The translations under genes were made by a program, and so were the position numbers. Of a stretch of 64,000 bases of DNA, positions 50,541 to 62,200 are shown one piece after another. The notes beneath the pieces are model-generated. The model searched no databases, was not told the DNA's origin, and was given only the letters and a program-made list of their open reading frames with translations. Position 1 is the first letter of the stretch, and each line of letters begins with the position of its first letter. This DNA comes from Cyanidiococcus yangmingshanensis (taxonomy: Eukaryota > Rhodophyta > Bangiophyceae > Cyanidiales > Cyanidiaceae), in assembly GCA_013995675.1 (NCBI GenBank), contig VWRR01000009.1, forward strand, positions 434,001 through 498,000. The letters are read 5' to 3'.

Positions 50541-53500
50541 ATGTTGGATGAAACGACAGGCATTGGGAGAAGTGATGAAGCAGACGCGAGCATTTATCTC
50601 GCGAGTCTGCTCGACCATATCGTACTGGCGCTACAACGGTCGAGACTGGGAACGCCTGAAAACGATCACGTGATCGAACACGTGGCCACACCTGTGCTCG
50701 TAGAGTCAGCAGAAAAGTGTCCCAGTAGATGTATTTCCTGAAGCGCTGGGCGATGTATGTGAGCAAATAGCAGCTAGCGTTGACAGAGAAACCCGCTTTG
50801 GAAAGCCTCCTCCGACCGTTGCTCTGGGTGCTCTGTCGACGTGGAACGACAGCGGACTGGCGATCGCTGAGCAACGTACTTGGAGAGCTGGCGAGGGCGC
50901 ACCACACCAACGTGCTCGATCAAGACTCCGATGCGCTTTGGCGTGCTGTTCTCGGCGAGGTCAATAGCAGGCACACGAGTGCGCTGATCACCTGATATAG
51001 ACGGGAAAGTTTGGGCGTTGGAGCGCTCTAATTCGACGGTTGGCAGCACCGTTGAGCTCTGCGAATGGATATCACGAATTGCGGCTCTAGTTCAAGGGGG
51101 ACGGGACGATTTTGCCCAACAGTTGCTCGAGCAACTCGTTCATTGTTGCCCATTCAGCCTTCTGGTACAGGCACAGCGATCGTTATGGGTGCTCGTTCAA
51201 ACGATATGCGCAGTCGGGTCTGTTCAGCATCGGTGTCGACAACACCGCAGCCAGGGAAGGCAGCACCAACAGCCTCAAACTGGAGTGGCTCATCCGAAGT
51301 TGGATATCGTGAATCAGCGAGACGGCCCCAAACGTCATAAACAGCGTGAATGGCTGGAGATTCTTCGAGAGCGCCAGGAAGCAGCGCTCGCTGGTGAGCA
51401 CTGGCTGCTCGTGGCTGCGTTGGCGCGACTCGAGTTCGAATATACTGGCGAGCAGCATGTTCAGGATACTTTTGAGCGAGCCATAACGTCGCGCACGGAT
51501 GCGTCCTTGTCGAACGCGTCTTTGCAGGCCGCTTTGGTGACAACGGACGAATGCTCTCGGTTTTTAGCTCGATTCGCATTCGCCTCTGAGACTATTGCGC
51601 GTTTCATGCGGCCTAACGAGATAGAGTGCGCACCCATATGGATCATACCGTGGCTCCTCGAGCCGCAAAATGCAGATGAGCGCCAACTGATGCTCAAATT
51701 CATAGAACATCTCTGGCAATATCCAGTATTTCGACCGTATCTCGCTCGCTGGCTCTGCCTTACCGAAACTGGTGCGGGATTCGTTGAGATAGAACGTCTC
51801 ATGGAGCATCTAGAGTGGTCTGCGGAACTGCTGGCCTCGGTACCGGTAACGGTCCTGCAATCGAGCGCCTCAGTCCTCTTCCAGAGACTCATTGCAATCC
51901 CGGAGCCAAGCTGGCCCCAGCTGCGTTGTCTCGCGCTTCTCTTGGATTGTTATGCTCAGACGGAGCTCCATGCTCCATTGATGAATGAGGCGAATGCTAC
52001 AGCTTTTGTTCGATGCGTCGCCTGGACTTGGCAAGGACCGGCGACAGCGCTGCCAGCCGAAGAGCCACTCGTGGCCCAGGTGCTCGCCACACTCATTCGA
52101 CACAGCTGTAGAGTAGAGAATTCGCCAGTAGTGGTCGCGCTCCTGCGGGTGCTCGATCAAAGCATGCGAACGTCGCTTGGTCAAGAGCGTTTTCTAGCGG
52201 CTCTGGGCGTCATCGCTCGTCACGGGTGTTCACGACTGATCACCGTGATCATTGCAGCTTTGGCGGAGCAGGCAACGCTGTTGGAACAGCGTCGCAAAGC
52301 GCCTGGACACGAAAAATCGGTCGTTCTCGCTCTAGATCGGATCGCTTTGGAGCTCGAACGGATCGCCAGTCCGCATCGTGTTCGGAAACTATTGCTAGAA
52401 CATGGCCCGCAACTATTTCCGCTTCTTCTGGATACAATGCTGCGTAGTCAAGAGACCATTACCCTCATTCAGCGTTGGCTGGAGCTGCCGGATGCCACCG
52501 CTGTCTTTGCCTGTGTATATCGTCTCTCGTTCGTTTTCCTGATCAAGCATCTCCAGGAGTCACGTCTCCGCGCACTCCAACAACGGGCCGCTGCTCTCTC
52601 GATCGGACCAGAGGAACAGGCGCTTGCTGTGGCAGAGAGCCTCACCATGTCTAGTGCAGCACATCGCCAGAGAGCATGGACGCTCTTGGAAAGTATTACA
52701 GGGACACAGGTCAAGGTCATCGCTCGGACGCAGTGTACTCGAATCATTCTCTATCTTCTGTCCGAGCTGGGTTCGCGAAGCCAGTCCGTCATCACGACTG
52801 CATTAGAGCAGATTGCGTTCCTTGTGGAGGCTGGCCACGTTGGACAACTCGTCTCGCGTGATCTTCTGCGCCTACTGGACACGCTGAACCGACGTATTTT
52901 CAAACGTCAGGATCCTGAGGCAGTCAGGATCCTTCCGTTCCTCTTCAACGTCGTTCAGCAAGAGCTGCATCTGTTTGTACCGAAAATTCTCGCAACGCTG
53001 AAAAACGCTCTCGAGCTCACTGGCCAGCAGATGCAAGAGGCAGTCCTCCAGGCCTGGATCGCTTTTCTTAAATGCCTCGGATGGGAGCGGGCAGCGCCTC
53101 ATTTGGGCACGATGGTTGCTATCCTGGGACCCTTTCTTGAACGTGAACGTGAACTCACTGAGACACTGCTGCAGTTGATCAGCGCTTGTGCGGCATCCTC
53201 TTCAAATGAATTCCTTGACGAGATCTTTCTATCGGCGCCAGTGCAGTCGGGTGGTGAGCTCGTGTCGACGGCGACGATCCAGGTCGGCATTGAACAACAT
53301 GGTGTCGCTCCAGAGCGGAGCGCTGCACGTGCTGTATCCGTCGCACAAGAGGATGTCTCATCAGGCCCGGCAGTGCTGGCTCCAGCAGGCCACGCGAATG
53401 ATACGCATGCGCTCCAGACAAACGACTCAGCAGGCAATGGAACTTGTGCGCTGAGCGCTATTCGAACTCTTCTAGAGAGACGTCGACAAGCGCGAACGCT

Positions 53501-56500
53501 CAACGAGCAACTTGGACGACTGCTGCCCGTTGCAACGACCCATCATAGTCGAATGGTCCGTTTGTTGGCGTTGCGCGAGGTCTCCCAGATCGTGCAACAT
53601 CACCGAGGCCAGCTCTACATCGACCTGCTACTCCACCAGAATACGCGCTTGGTCAGCGAACTCCTTCATCGTGGCCTTTTGGTTGCCGCGACAGACTCCG
53701 ATAAGGACTGTCGCCAGGAGGCACTTTCGGCACTGGCCCTTCTCGGTGCCATTGATCCTGCTCGGCTCCAGCTGGGCCACAACAAGACACCGAGTCCTAC
53801 GACGCAGAGCAGTGAATCGAATGTCATCGAAGCGGAGTCATTCATCGACGATACTGTCATCCCGACACTCCTTGAGCAGTGTCTCATTCCAGCGCTACGA
53901 CGAGTGGAGTCATCGCAAGCTCGAGAGTGGCAAAACCGGATCGGTTTCGCTATCCAAGAGGTCCTACGTTTGGCGATGGACACCACCTCTTCGAGGGAGC
54001 AAGCAGCGTCCGTGTCTCTGATGAACGAGACGTCCAAGCAACGCTCGATGGATGAATGTGCTTGCTATGCCTTTTGGCATGCACTCTCTGAACAAGCTCG
54101 GCAGATCATTCGTCCATTTCTGCACTCTCGATACATCCTACGCTCTGTCGTCCTGAAAGGGACCTCTGAAGAGACGCAAAAAGACCAAGCACAAGCGGCT
54201 CATTCTGCTCCGGTAGGATCGTTCGATCGCACTGTACGAGTGACGCTCGACCGAGCGCAGCTGTTGCCGTCCGAAAAGCGGCTTGAGCAGGCAACAACGG
54301 CTTGTCCTGCAGGCGACACAAACGGGTCCTGCCAATCAAACGAGCACTTTCGGCCCCAGGACTTGGAACCGAGTCAGATACCTCGATTGAGCGCTGTTCC
54401 AGAGAATGTCACTGGATGCACCCGTTGTGCGATTGTTCCAGGCATCACTGCAGTGCAGTGGATCTGCACGTTCGCAGTACACCTTGCCGACGTACTGGAC
54501 CAACTCATGAATGAGACAAGCACGTTGACCGAAACAAGTCGATCCTTGGCGAGCTCGGAACCGCAGCGAGCGCCCCTCGACCAAACACATCGACGCTGGT
54601 GGGGTCTCTTTCGAGCCTGTCGTAGTCTGATGGGCCATGATCGAAATACCGCTGTCTATCTACTCCCACACCTCGTTCAGGTACTTTTGCAGCTCAGCAG
54701 CGATCTCGATACTCATGGAGTCGAGTACGTGAGCCAGGTCCTCGACTTGGACCCGGCGCATCGACCGAAACCAATGCAGCAGGGAGAGGTCGCAGACGTA
54801 CCCCAGAGAGAGACGCTGTCGCAGTCATCGAAAGACGACCTGCCTGCTGCTCATGATCATGCTCGTCATCGAAGACAAGCAGAAGCGGTGGCTGCGTCTG
54901 CGGTCGTCTCAACGTTCGCCTCGAGCAACGAGCAGGCTGTTGTCGTAACCAGCATCGCGCAGCCAGGCTGGATCACGGCAATGACGGCTTTTTTGCGGGC
55001 CCACCTGGTGTGTGTACTCTCGAGTGACCTCAACGAGGCAATCCAGTTGGTCTTTCTGCTTCTGGATCGACTCGCTGAACGACGGGACCGTCACTGGATG
55101 ATCCATGTTCGCGATGTGGAGCCCCCGAAGCTCTCCGTTGGTGAATACGCTGCATTAGCGACCGCTGCAGCACAAGAACCAGCCCAAGTATGTCCGTTCA
55201 ACGCATTGGAGGCTGGACTGCCAGCAGGTCTCCTTGCTCGAGCCGCAGTGACCAGCGGTGCGCTTCATCGAGCGCTGCTGTATCTCGACCAGTCCAAGAG
55301 CGTTCTCCAAGATGATGAACGACGACTCGCACAGCGCTTGTATCGGGAATTGGGCGAGTTTGATGCTATGCAGGCGGTGGCCTTTCAACGACTCCCGTCG
55401 CTGCTCGACTCGAACAGGGACCATTCATCATGGCCAGCCAGCAACATACCCGGTTCGCAACCAGCATCTCTGCAACCATCGTTATCCGACTTGGAGTGCT
55501 TTACCCTGGACGCAGAGGCACATCACGCTCCTGACGAAGCACTCATCGGCTATGAGCAACGTCTGAGACAGTGTCCTCACGACTCAGAGACACAACGTGG
55601 TTATCTGCAGTGTCTGCAGGCGTTGGGCCTCTGGGAGACCATGTTGAATCATGTGCTTGCTCACCCGGATATGCAATCCTTGGCGGATCTGGGTATCGAG
55701 GCTGCCTTGCGTCTCGCTCAGTGGGATGCCTTGGAGACCCTAAGCCAACCGGTGGATGGACAAGAACGCGGCAACACGGCCTATATGGTCTCGGTGGCGA
55801 GAGCACTTGAACAAGCACGAGCGAATCGCGATGAACTGCTCCCAGAGACGCTACGCCAAGCACGTGTTGCCCTCTCAGAGACGGTCGCTGCCGCTGCACT
55901 CGAGTCGTATACTCGAACCTATCCAGCAATGGTGCGTCTACACGCTGTTGCTGAAGTTGAGTCGGTCCTCGGTGTTGACGATATCGAGGCAGTGCGACAC
56001 TATGTTCGAGAACTGGTTGTGGCGCCCCACGGAGTAACCAACTGGATGCAGTGCCGTCTCGACTGCGTTGCATTGACTTGGCAAGCTCGTGAGCCGATTC
56101 TGGTCATACAACGAGCTGCTCTTCTCGTTCAAGGGTGAACGTTGCAGCCGCAACCTAACCAGAGCGTCATCATTGGTCCAGGATGCAAGTGCAGCGTTAC
56201 TGCCACAGTCTCGCTCCAGTCTAGTGATCCATGCTGCCCAGCATGGTTCTGCAATGGGTGGCCGCTTAGAGCCTCTGCTTGCGACTCAACCACGTGCTGA
56301 TCAAGGGTATTTAGTGAACGTTGGCAGTCGACCTCAAACTGGCTCGATAGGACGAGGCTTGGCACAGGCGTCACCAGCGAGCGTTGTAACGACTGCGTTG
56401 TGCGCTGAACAGGGGCGACAATCAACCAAGGATGACCGCTTCGACAAGGGAGGCCTTCTGGAGGCAGCACTGGTCTATCGTGAAGCAGCGCATGCCGTCA

Positions 56501-58991
56501 CTTTGCAGCTCGCTCGCTTGGCCCGCAAGTCTGGCCACCATGCCGCCGCCATGGCCTACCTTCAGCAGATCGGCGGAGACTCGGTCTTTCAGTGGCCAGC
56601 TGGGATCGAGCTGGCGAAAATCTACCGAGCACGAGGCGAGACCCGTCGAGCGCTGGCTCACCTGCCTGTACAGAGTCCTCAGCGGACCGCACCAACTGCT
56701 GGCTTGGTTGGATCGAGATCAAACACTGGGCAGAGCAGCGGTAGGTGCTCGGCTTCAAAGCAAGGCGCTCTGTCTGCAAGCTCGATGGATGCAGGAAGAC
56801 CGTTCAGCACCACCTCAGGAGATTATCGCCTGTTTCCAGCGAGCGATTGCAGTCCAACCGCATACAGAAAAGGTTTATGTTCTACTGGGACGATTCTACG
56901 ATAGTCTGACTCCTGAACAGGACGCGTTACCAGCGGCCCAGGCCCGTCAGCAATGGATGTATCGACAGTTGGCCCTGGAACATTATGCTCGTTCTCTACG
57001 CTACGGGTGTCGTTATGTCTACCACTCGTTACCGCGACTGATCACACTCTGGCTTGATGATCAAGTCGAGCCGGTGGCTGACTCGCAACTGGAGCGTCAA
57101 CGCGAGCACACCAGCGCAGCAAGGTCGAAAGCGGTGGCAACCGATGAAACGGCTCTTGTGCAGACCGAACTCACTGACTCACGCTATCACTCATTTGCAA
57201 CGCCATCAACGCATGTCCTCTGAGGAGAAGCAGCGACCAACAGGCATACCAGGTCGCGCCGCAGCCGAATATTTTCTACCAATCATGCGGAAACTGCGCG
57301 CTCGTTTACCACTCTATATCTGGTTCGTGGTTATGCCACAGCTTCTGTCGCGAGTCACTGCGCATACGTCTACCGTCGTGCGGTCGGAGCTCTGTAGCCT
57401 GCTCGCAGACTGTGTGGTTGCCTACCCTGGTCAAGCCATCTGGTGCATCCTTCCGTTGGCGAGTGCCTTGGATGCTACGCGAGCGACCACTGGACAGGAG
57501 ATCATCGAGGAGGCTCGACGTCGCGGTGATGCGGCGCTCGGTGCTCTTCTGGACAGTGGTCTAGAGCTCTGTGCTCAACTCGTGCGCGTCTGTATGCAGA
57601 CACCGCCACGCGGACTTCGCCAGATGACGGCCTCGATGCATTTGCGCGGTCTTCGACGCCTACTCCGAGAGCGTCTCCAATCCTTCGCCATTCCAGTGCC
57701 AGTATCAAGAGTATCTTCGTCTGCTCCTGCCGACTGACGGGCGTTTTCGCGATGATCTACACGAGGGTTTTGCAATTGCCAGCCCGACCCTGGTCGATGT
57801 TGACGAACCCGTCCTGGTCATGAATTCCTTGATGCGTCCGAAACGAATCGGTCTGGTTGCCTCAGACGGACGAGTCTATCCATTTCTTTGCAAACGCGAG
57901 GACGCTGGTGATATGCGCAAGGATGCGCGCATGATGGACTTGTTGAATGTGGTGAATCGCCTCTTGGCCAAGACAGCAGCAGCGCAACAGCGTCGTCTAG
58001 TCCTGCGCACCTACGCAGTCTTGCCCCTGAATGAGGAGTGCGGTATTCTGGAATGGGTTCCGCATCTCATGCCGCTACGCGCTGCCGTTAGGTGTTCTGC
58101 ACCGAGCACTGGGCAGCGTCACGACGACCGAAGAGATTCGTCTCGCTTACGAGCGAAACGCCAAGGCCTCCTCAGAGGCAGAACGCGTCCGGTGGTATAC
58201 CGAATGGCTTTTGCCCTCGATTTCCACCAGTTCTTCGCCACTTTTATGTCGCCCATTTTGGACGAAGGCGTTCACCGGCGGCCTGGTTCGCTGCTCGTCA
58301 GGCGTTTGCTCGTTCGTGTGCGCTCTGGTCCATGGTCGGCTACATTGTGGGTCTCGGTGATCGTCATGGCGAGAACGTGCTCATTGATACGCAGTCTGGT
58401 GAATGTGTCCATGTCGATTTTGCATGTCTCTTTGACAAGGGTCTTACGCTTAAGGTGCCAGAGACAGTGCCGTTCCGGCTGACTCCCAACATGGTGGACG
58501 CGATGGGCACTGCCGGCTACGAAGGCGTGTTCTATCGCACTGCCCAGATCACGCTCTCTGTTCTACGTAGTCATCGGGAGACGCTGTTGAGCGTTCTGGG
58601 GACCTTTCTTCATGATCCGCTGCTTGACTGGGCTGCTCCGATCACCACCACGACGAGGGGTGAAGCAATACCGCGCACAGCACTGCGGCCAATGGATCGA
58701 GGAGTACCGCCAGCGCTGCGAGGCCTCGCGACGGCCAAGACGAGGCCAATGGTTGCGCGAGGAAAACCTCAGCAAGTCCAGACGAGCAGAAATCCAGCGC
58801 CAAGTGTACTGGAACGAAACGCTCAGGCTCTGGAGATGCTCCGCGTCGTCGATCGCAAGTGCCAGGGACTACACGGAGCACAGAGCGGCACACCGCTGTC
58901 GGTGGAGGGCGACGTAGCACGTCTCGTTGCTGAGGCCACCAACGTGCGTAACCTCGCCTTGATGTATATCTGGTGGTTGCCGCACATCTAA
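50541..58991 (+). CDS. ATR: ATR/Mec1-type checkpoint kinase, split over many frames
   Basis: A PI3K-like protein kinase that answers replication stress and single-stranded DNA with ATRIP. The longest frame runs about 50988-56138 and is HEAT-like helical. The carboxyl part carries the FAT region and a kinase domain highly specific for ATR: YPFLCKREDAGDMRKDARMM, RTYAVLPLNEECGILEWVPH, FPPVLRHFYVAHFGR, MVGYIVGLGDRHGENVLIDT, GECVHVDFACLFDKG and VPFRLTPNMVDAMG. The end is GTPLSVEGDVARLVAEATN then LALMYIWWLPHI, the FATC. Reading moves +1 at about 56134, 56667, 57185, 57690, 58081 and 58217. Three more +1 steps (about 50718, 50780-50800 and 50990) would link the long frame to the first good ATG at 50541; these are less certain. 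The sum is about 2813 residues, somewhat longer than human ATR. Confidence 0.88.
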
Positions 58992-59746
58992 ACACGGGTG
59001 ACATGCTGATCGCTATTGCAAGGTTGTGTCGTTGGATTCGTTTCGTTGTGCCGAAGCGATCGCAGTCGATGCAGATGCTGTTGGCTGCACCTCTCAACCG
59101 ACAAGCGACTAGCCGTGCTCTCCCCAGTCAAGCAACATGCTCCCCAAAGTGTGTTTCAGAATGCGGGGCACGACCGGTTTTCGTACGGCACGCGCTCCTT
59201 CTATGCGCGACCAAACTCTTGTCCGCCGGAATGATTCCGAATGCTTCGCGCGGGGCGTGTCAAAGGGACACCAGCGGATAGGTCGATCCTATTCGCGGCT
59301 CGAAATCTAAGTCTGCAACAAATACGAACTCTGAGTCGGGCTCGCGCCAGACATTCAACACCTCGCGAGAAAACGAGCGGCCAACGTCTGTGAACCCTCT
59401 GGGGCGAAGATTTCAGAACTTGAATCGTTCTCGTCTCGAATCAGCACATCGTCGTCGAGAAACCTGTCGACAGACCATTGGAGGCGCTGGCGTTCAATCA
59501 ATTTCTCTTCGCAAGGCCCTGTTTGTGGAAGGCTACCATCCCGCCACCATAAATGCCTGCGCTGCGTGACCCTTGTTACGACGAATCAGATTACGTCAAG
59601 CAGCGATCGCCGTCAAGGTCATCGAGTAGGCTCGTTCGACGACCGAACCATCAAGCTGCTGTATCGCGTTCATCTCTGCAGGCGATGATATGCCCTCTCA
59701 CTAGAGGTCACCTCCGAGGCCTGCGCTTGAGCGATCTCGGTCTTGT
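58992..59746. other. Convergent spacer, ATR and fibrillarin
   Basis: About 755 bp between stop codons of converging genes. Only short domain-free frames are seen, and no repeats. Confidence 0.45.
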
Positions 59747-60775
59747 CTAGGACTTGGCCGCAGTTCGATAGCTCCCAATCACCACCGCGTGGTCTCGTTC
59801 GTATGGTTCCAGCGTCAGCTGCTCTAGCGGCCGGAATCGTTCCTTCTGGAGATTTTCAACCTCGCTTGCGAATACTGCTGCTGGGGCAGCCGTACTATCC
59901 ACGCAACTTGCTTTGATCGATATCATAAAATATCCGCCCGTCTTCAGAAAATAAGCTGCGTTCATGGCTAAAATACGAGCCTGATCAGGTTGCGCCACAT
60001 CGGCGAAGATTGTATCCACCATTGGCACCAGCATCCGATATCTAGCAGGATAGCGAGCATCCTCGATAATCGGCACAATATTGGGACGACGTTGCGCCAG
60101 TGTCACCAGGTCGCGTCCAGAGCGATGAGAGAACTCTACAGCGTAGACCACACCGTTCGCCCCAACAATATCCGACACGTGAGATACTGTCGTGCCACTT
60201 GCGGCCCCCAAATATAGTACCTTGGAGCCTGGTTCAATGGGAAAACGCTCAATACCGCCTAGGATGGCTGCAGCCATCTTGGATCGGAACGGGTTCCATA
60301 TTCGGTACTCGATCTTGCTCTTCTCGCCCGATTTCGAGTCGACACTTTCTACTGAAACCCGTTTCTCTCCATAGACAGTATCTCCGGGGAGAAGATTGCG
60401 AGTGCACATCGCGTCCTCTTTCCCGCGTACGATGAAGACTCCAGGGAAACGGTGCGGCTCCACCAAGACGCGCGATCCGCCCTTGAACGAACGACCTTGA
60501 GCGCCACCGGCGCCGCCGCCGCCACCACCAAAGCCGCCACGTCCTCGAGCAGCACCTCCTCGTCTTCCGCCACGGCTGGGACCGCCGCGTCCCCGATACG
60601 TACCACCACTCGTCGCTGCTCCGTTGCGTCGCCAGTCCGAGTTGGGTTTGAAACCCCCGCCACCTCGAGCAGCGGGTCGATCAAAGGCTCCGCCCCGACG
60701 CCCAGTGCCACGCCCCATGCCGCCACCACGACTGGACGCTCCGCGACTGAAACCGCGACGTCCACCGCGATCCAT
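59747..60775 (-). CDS. NOP1: Fibrillarin, box C/D snoRNP 2'-O-methyltransferase
   Basis: The nucleolar methyltransferase of box C/D snoRNPs, which 2'-O-methylates rRNA and also methylates a glutamine of histone H2A in yeast and human. The 342-residue frame starts at an ATG with a GAR domain of about 95 residues (RGG, GRG and poly-Gly runs). Then follow the fibrillarin core [36 protein letters not shown], the [20 protein letters not shown] segment, and the SAM site [40 protein letters not shown] and [20 protein letters not shown] (the catalytic Asp region) complete it, and it ends shortly after [12 protein letters not shown]. The length equals that of other fibrillarins. The frame is intact across more than 1 kb, including GC-rich repeats. 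Confidence 0.97.
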   Translation of the reverse strand: MDRGGRRGFSRGASSRGGGMGRGTGRRGGAFDRPAARGGGGFKPNSDWRRNGAATSGGTYRGRGGPSRGGRRGGAARGRGGFGGGGGGAGGAQGRSFKGGSRVLVEPHRFPGVFIVRGKEDAMCTRNLLPGDTVYGEKRVSVESVDSKSGEKSKIEYRIWNPFRSKMAAAILGGIERFPIEPGSKVLYLGAASGTTVSHVSDIVGANGVVYAVEFSHRSGRDLVTLAQRRPNIVPIIEDARYPARYRMLVPMVDTIFADVAQPDQARILAMNAAYFLKTGGYFMISIKASCVDSTAAPAAVFASEVENLQKERFRPLEQLTLEPYERDHAVVIGSYRTAAKS

Positions 60776-61819
60776 CGAGAAAGCTCGCGAGCAACCGCTA
60801 CGGGATCAATTTGAGCGCGCTCCAAGGCACCCACTGCTCACCCGTTCGCAAACTAAGCGACAACCTCGTGCCTTACAAGTCAGGTCAAATCAGTCAAAAA
60901 GACGATTTGTGTTCAACGATAGTCAAAGCGTGGAAAAGACGCTGATCGCGTTTCTCAACGGAAGAGTCCCTCGCTGGGAGTGTTCGCCCTTTGCACACAC
61001 ACACACCCGAACGTGCCGGCACGCATTGACGGCGACGCCGGCGACGGCTGCGTGTCTCGCCATTCCTCATGGCGCGGTGGCCGCGGATGGTTGTTGCACG
61101 CATGAGGGCGACGGTGTACACGTGTCCTTTTGTTTCGTATGCATGCATCGATTCATTCGTGTCGAGAACAAACACGCATGGGATGGATCGGTGTCCTCGA
61201 GTGTTCGGGAAAGGATCTACACGTGTCCTTTTGTTTCGTATGCATGCATCGATTCATTCGTACTGTGAACGATGCGTGTATGCGTGGCTACGAGCGTGCG
61301 TTTGAGCATACTTGTTCGTATGGTTTCCCTCGGATGTTTATTGTTGTTTTTGAGGTACACTGGAGCGCTTGTTACGCTTATATGCTCTGCGCCAGAGAAA
61401 TGACTGGATTTTCCAGCTCGAGTCGCTTGTGCCTGCTCACGTCATTGGCTGCGTGGATCGAGGGCGCCCAAGCATACCCGTTTTCGAATGCTGATTGCGC
61501 CAAGACTCGGCCTCAAAACCTCAGTAAATTATCGATTTGAGCCACACCATCTCGTATGTATACGTAACTAGACCTCGGTAAAAAATGCTCGTGTGAACGC
61601 TTGTGGAAAGAGGTACGTTTTGGGACCACATGCGTGCCGCGACGGTCATCGCAACAGGCGCGCGCCGTTCCAGGGTGCGTGCGCACCACCCGCTAATCCT
61701 CTGCTACAGTCGCAAACGTCGAGGTAACCTCCGCGTTGGAGCGAGTGCCCGCTGCCCGCTCTTGAGTGCAGCCACCAATCAACGATACCGGGTCGTGAAC
61801 GCACGACCTGGAAGACCAT
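60776..61819. promoter_or_regulatory. Fibrillarin upstream region with 44-bp direct repeat
   Basis: About 1 kb upstream of fibrillarin. It holds a perfect 44-bp direct repeat (61117-61262) containing CACGTG and an overlapping GCATGCATCGATTCATTCG string. Both are partly palindromic words of the kind used by transcription factors, though no binding is shown. Frames crossing it (60624-61268, 61130-61540) repeat CTCPFVSYACIDSF-like peptides because of the duplication and are unlikely genes. Confidence 0.4.
61117..61262. repeat. 44-bp perfect direct repeat, 102-bp period
   Basis: TACACGTGTCCTTTTGTTTC and the following CGTATGCATGCATCGATTCATTCGT occur at 61117-61160 and again at 61219-61262 without mismatch. 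The period of 102 bp is a multiple of three, so both copies translate alike in one frame, which explains the long frame through them. Confidence 0.92.
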
Positions 61820-62200
61820 ATGAGTGATAGTGGTCGTCGTCGTGAAGAAGATTGGCTTCGTGTTCACCAAGGCCTCTATGACGGGTGGACACGAGTGGCT
61901 ACAGCGCTGCAGCGGTCGTTCCAAGTGCAGCAGCGAGGGCTGTCGCGTACCTGGGGCGTTCTCGAACAACCGCGTCGCTGGCTACCTCGCGCCCGTTACT
62001 GGTCAGAATCGAATTCTCGTTCACTGCCAGCGTCATTGGGCTTCTCTCTGGACGTGGAACGAGCGAAGTGGCGGATGAGTGCTCACGGAGTGCTTCAGTG
62101 GGCACGTGTGGTTTATTCGCCTTTCGCGGCAACTGAGGCCGACGCCTCCGGTGCCGAGGCTGGTCGACTGGAGAGTCCGAGTCGTTCGGCCGCGACCTGA
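61820..62200 (+). CDS. Doubtful hypothetical protein overlapping LETM1 3' end
   Basis: An ATG-started 126-residue frame. The first 45 residues are hydrophilic and plausible (MSDSGRRREEDWLRVHQGLY, a Trp/Arg-containing helix after it). The last 29 residues run antisense to the LETM1 coding end. No domain is recognised. If real, it may end earlier through a frame step like those in other genes here. Otherwise it is chance; the 290-bp stretch before LETM1 holds nothing else. Confidence 0.3.
   Translation: MSDSGRRREEDWLRVHQGLYDGWTRVATALQRSFQVQQRGLSRTWGVLEQPRRWLPRARYWSESNSRSLPASLGFSLDVERAKWRMSAHGVLQWARVVYSPFAATEADASGAEAGRLESPSRSAAT

Noticed and set aside
14541-58991. Spliceosomal introns as the cause of the frame breaks
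   Set aside because: At the breaks checked closely the family alignment continues with only one base skipped, and no GT...AG segment can be removed without loss of conserved residues.
60624-61268. A 214-codon frame with repeated YACIDSF-like peptides
   Set aside because: It is produced by the 44-bp repeat with a period divisible by three and has no domain.
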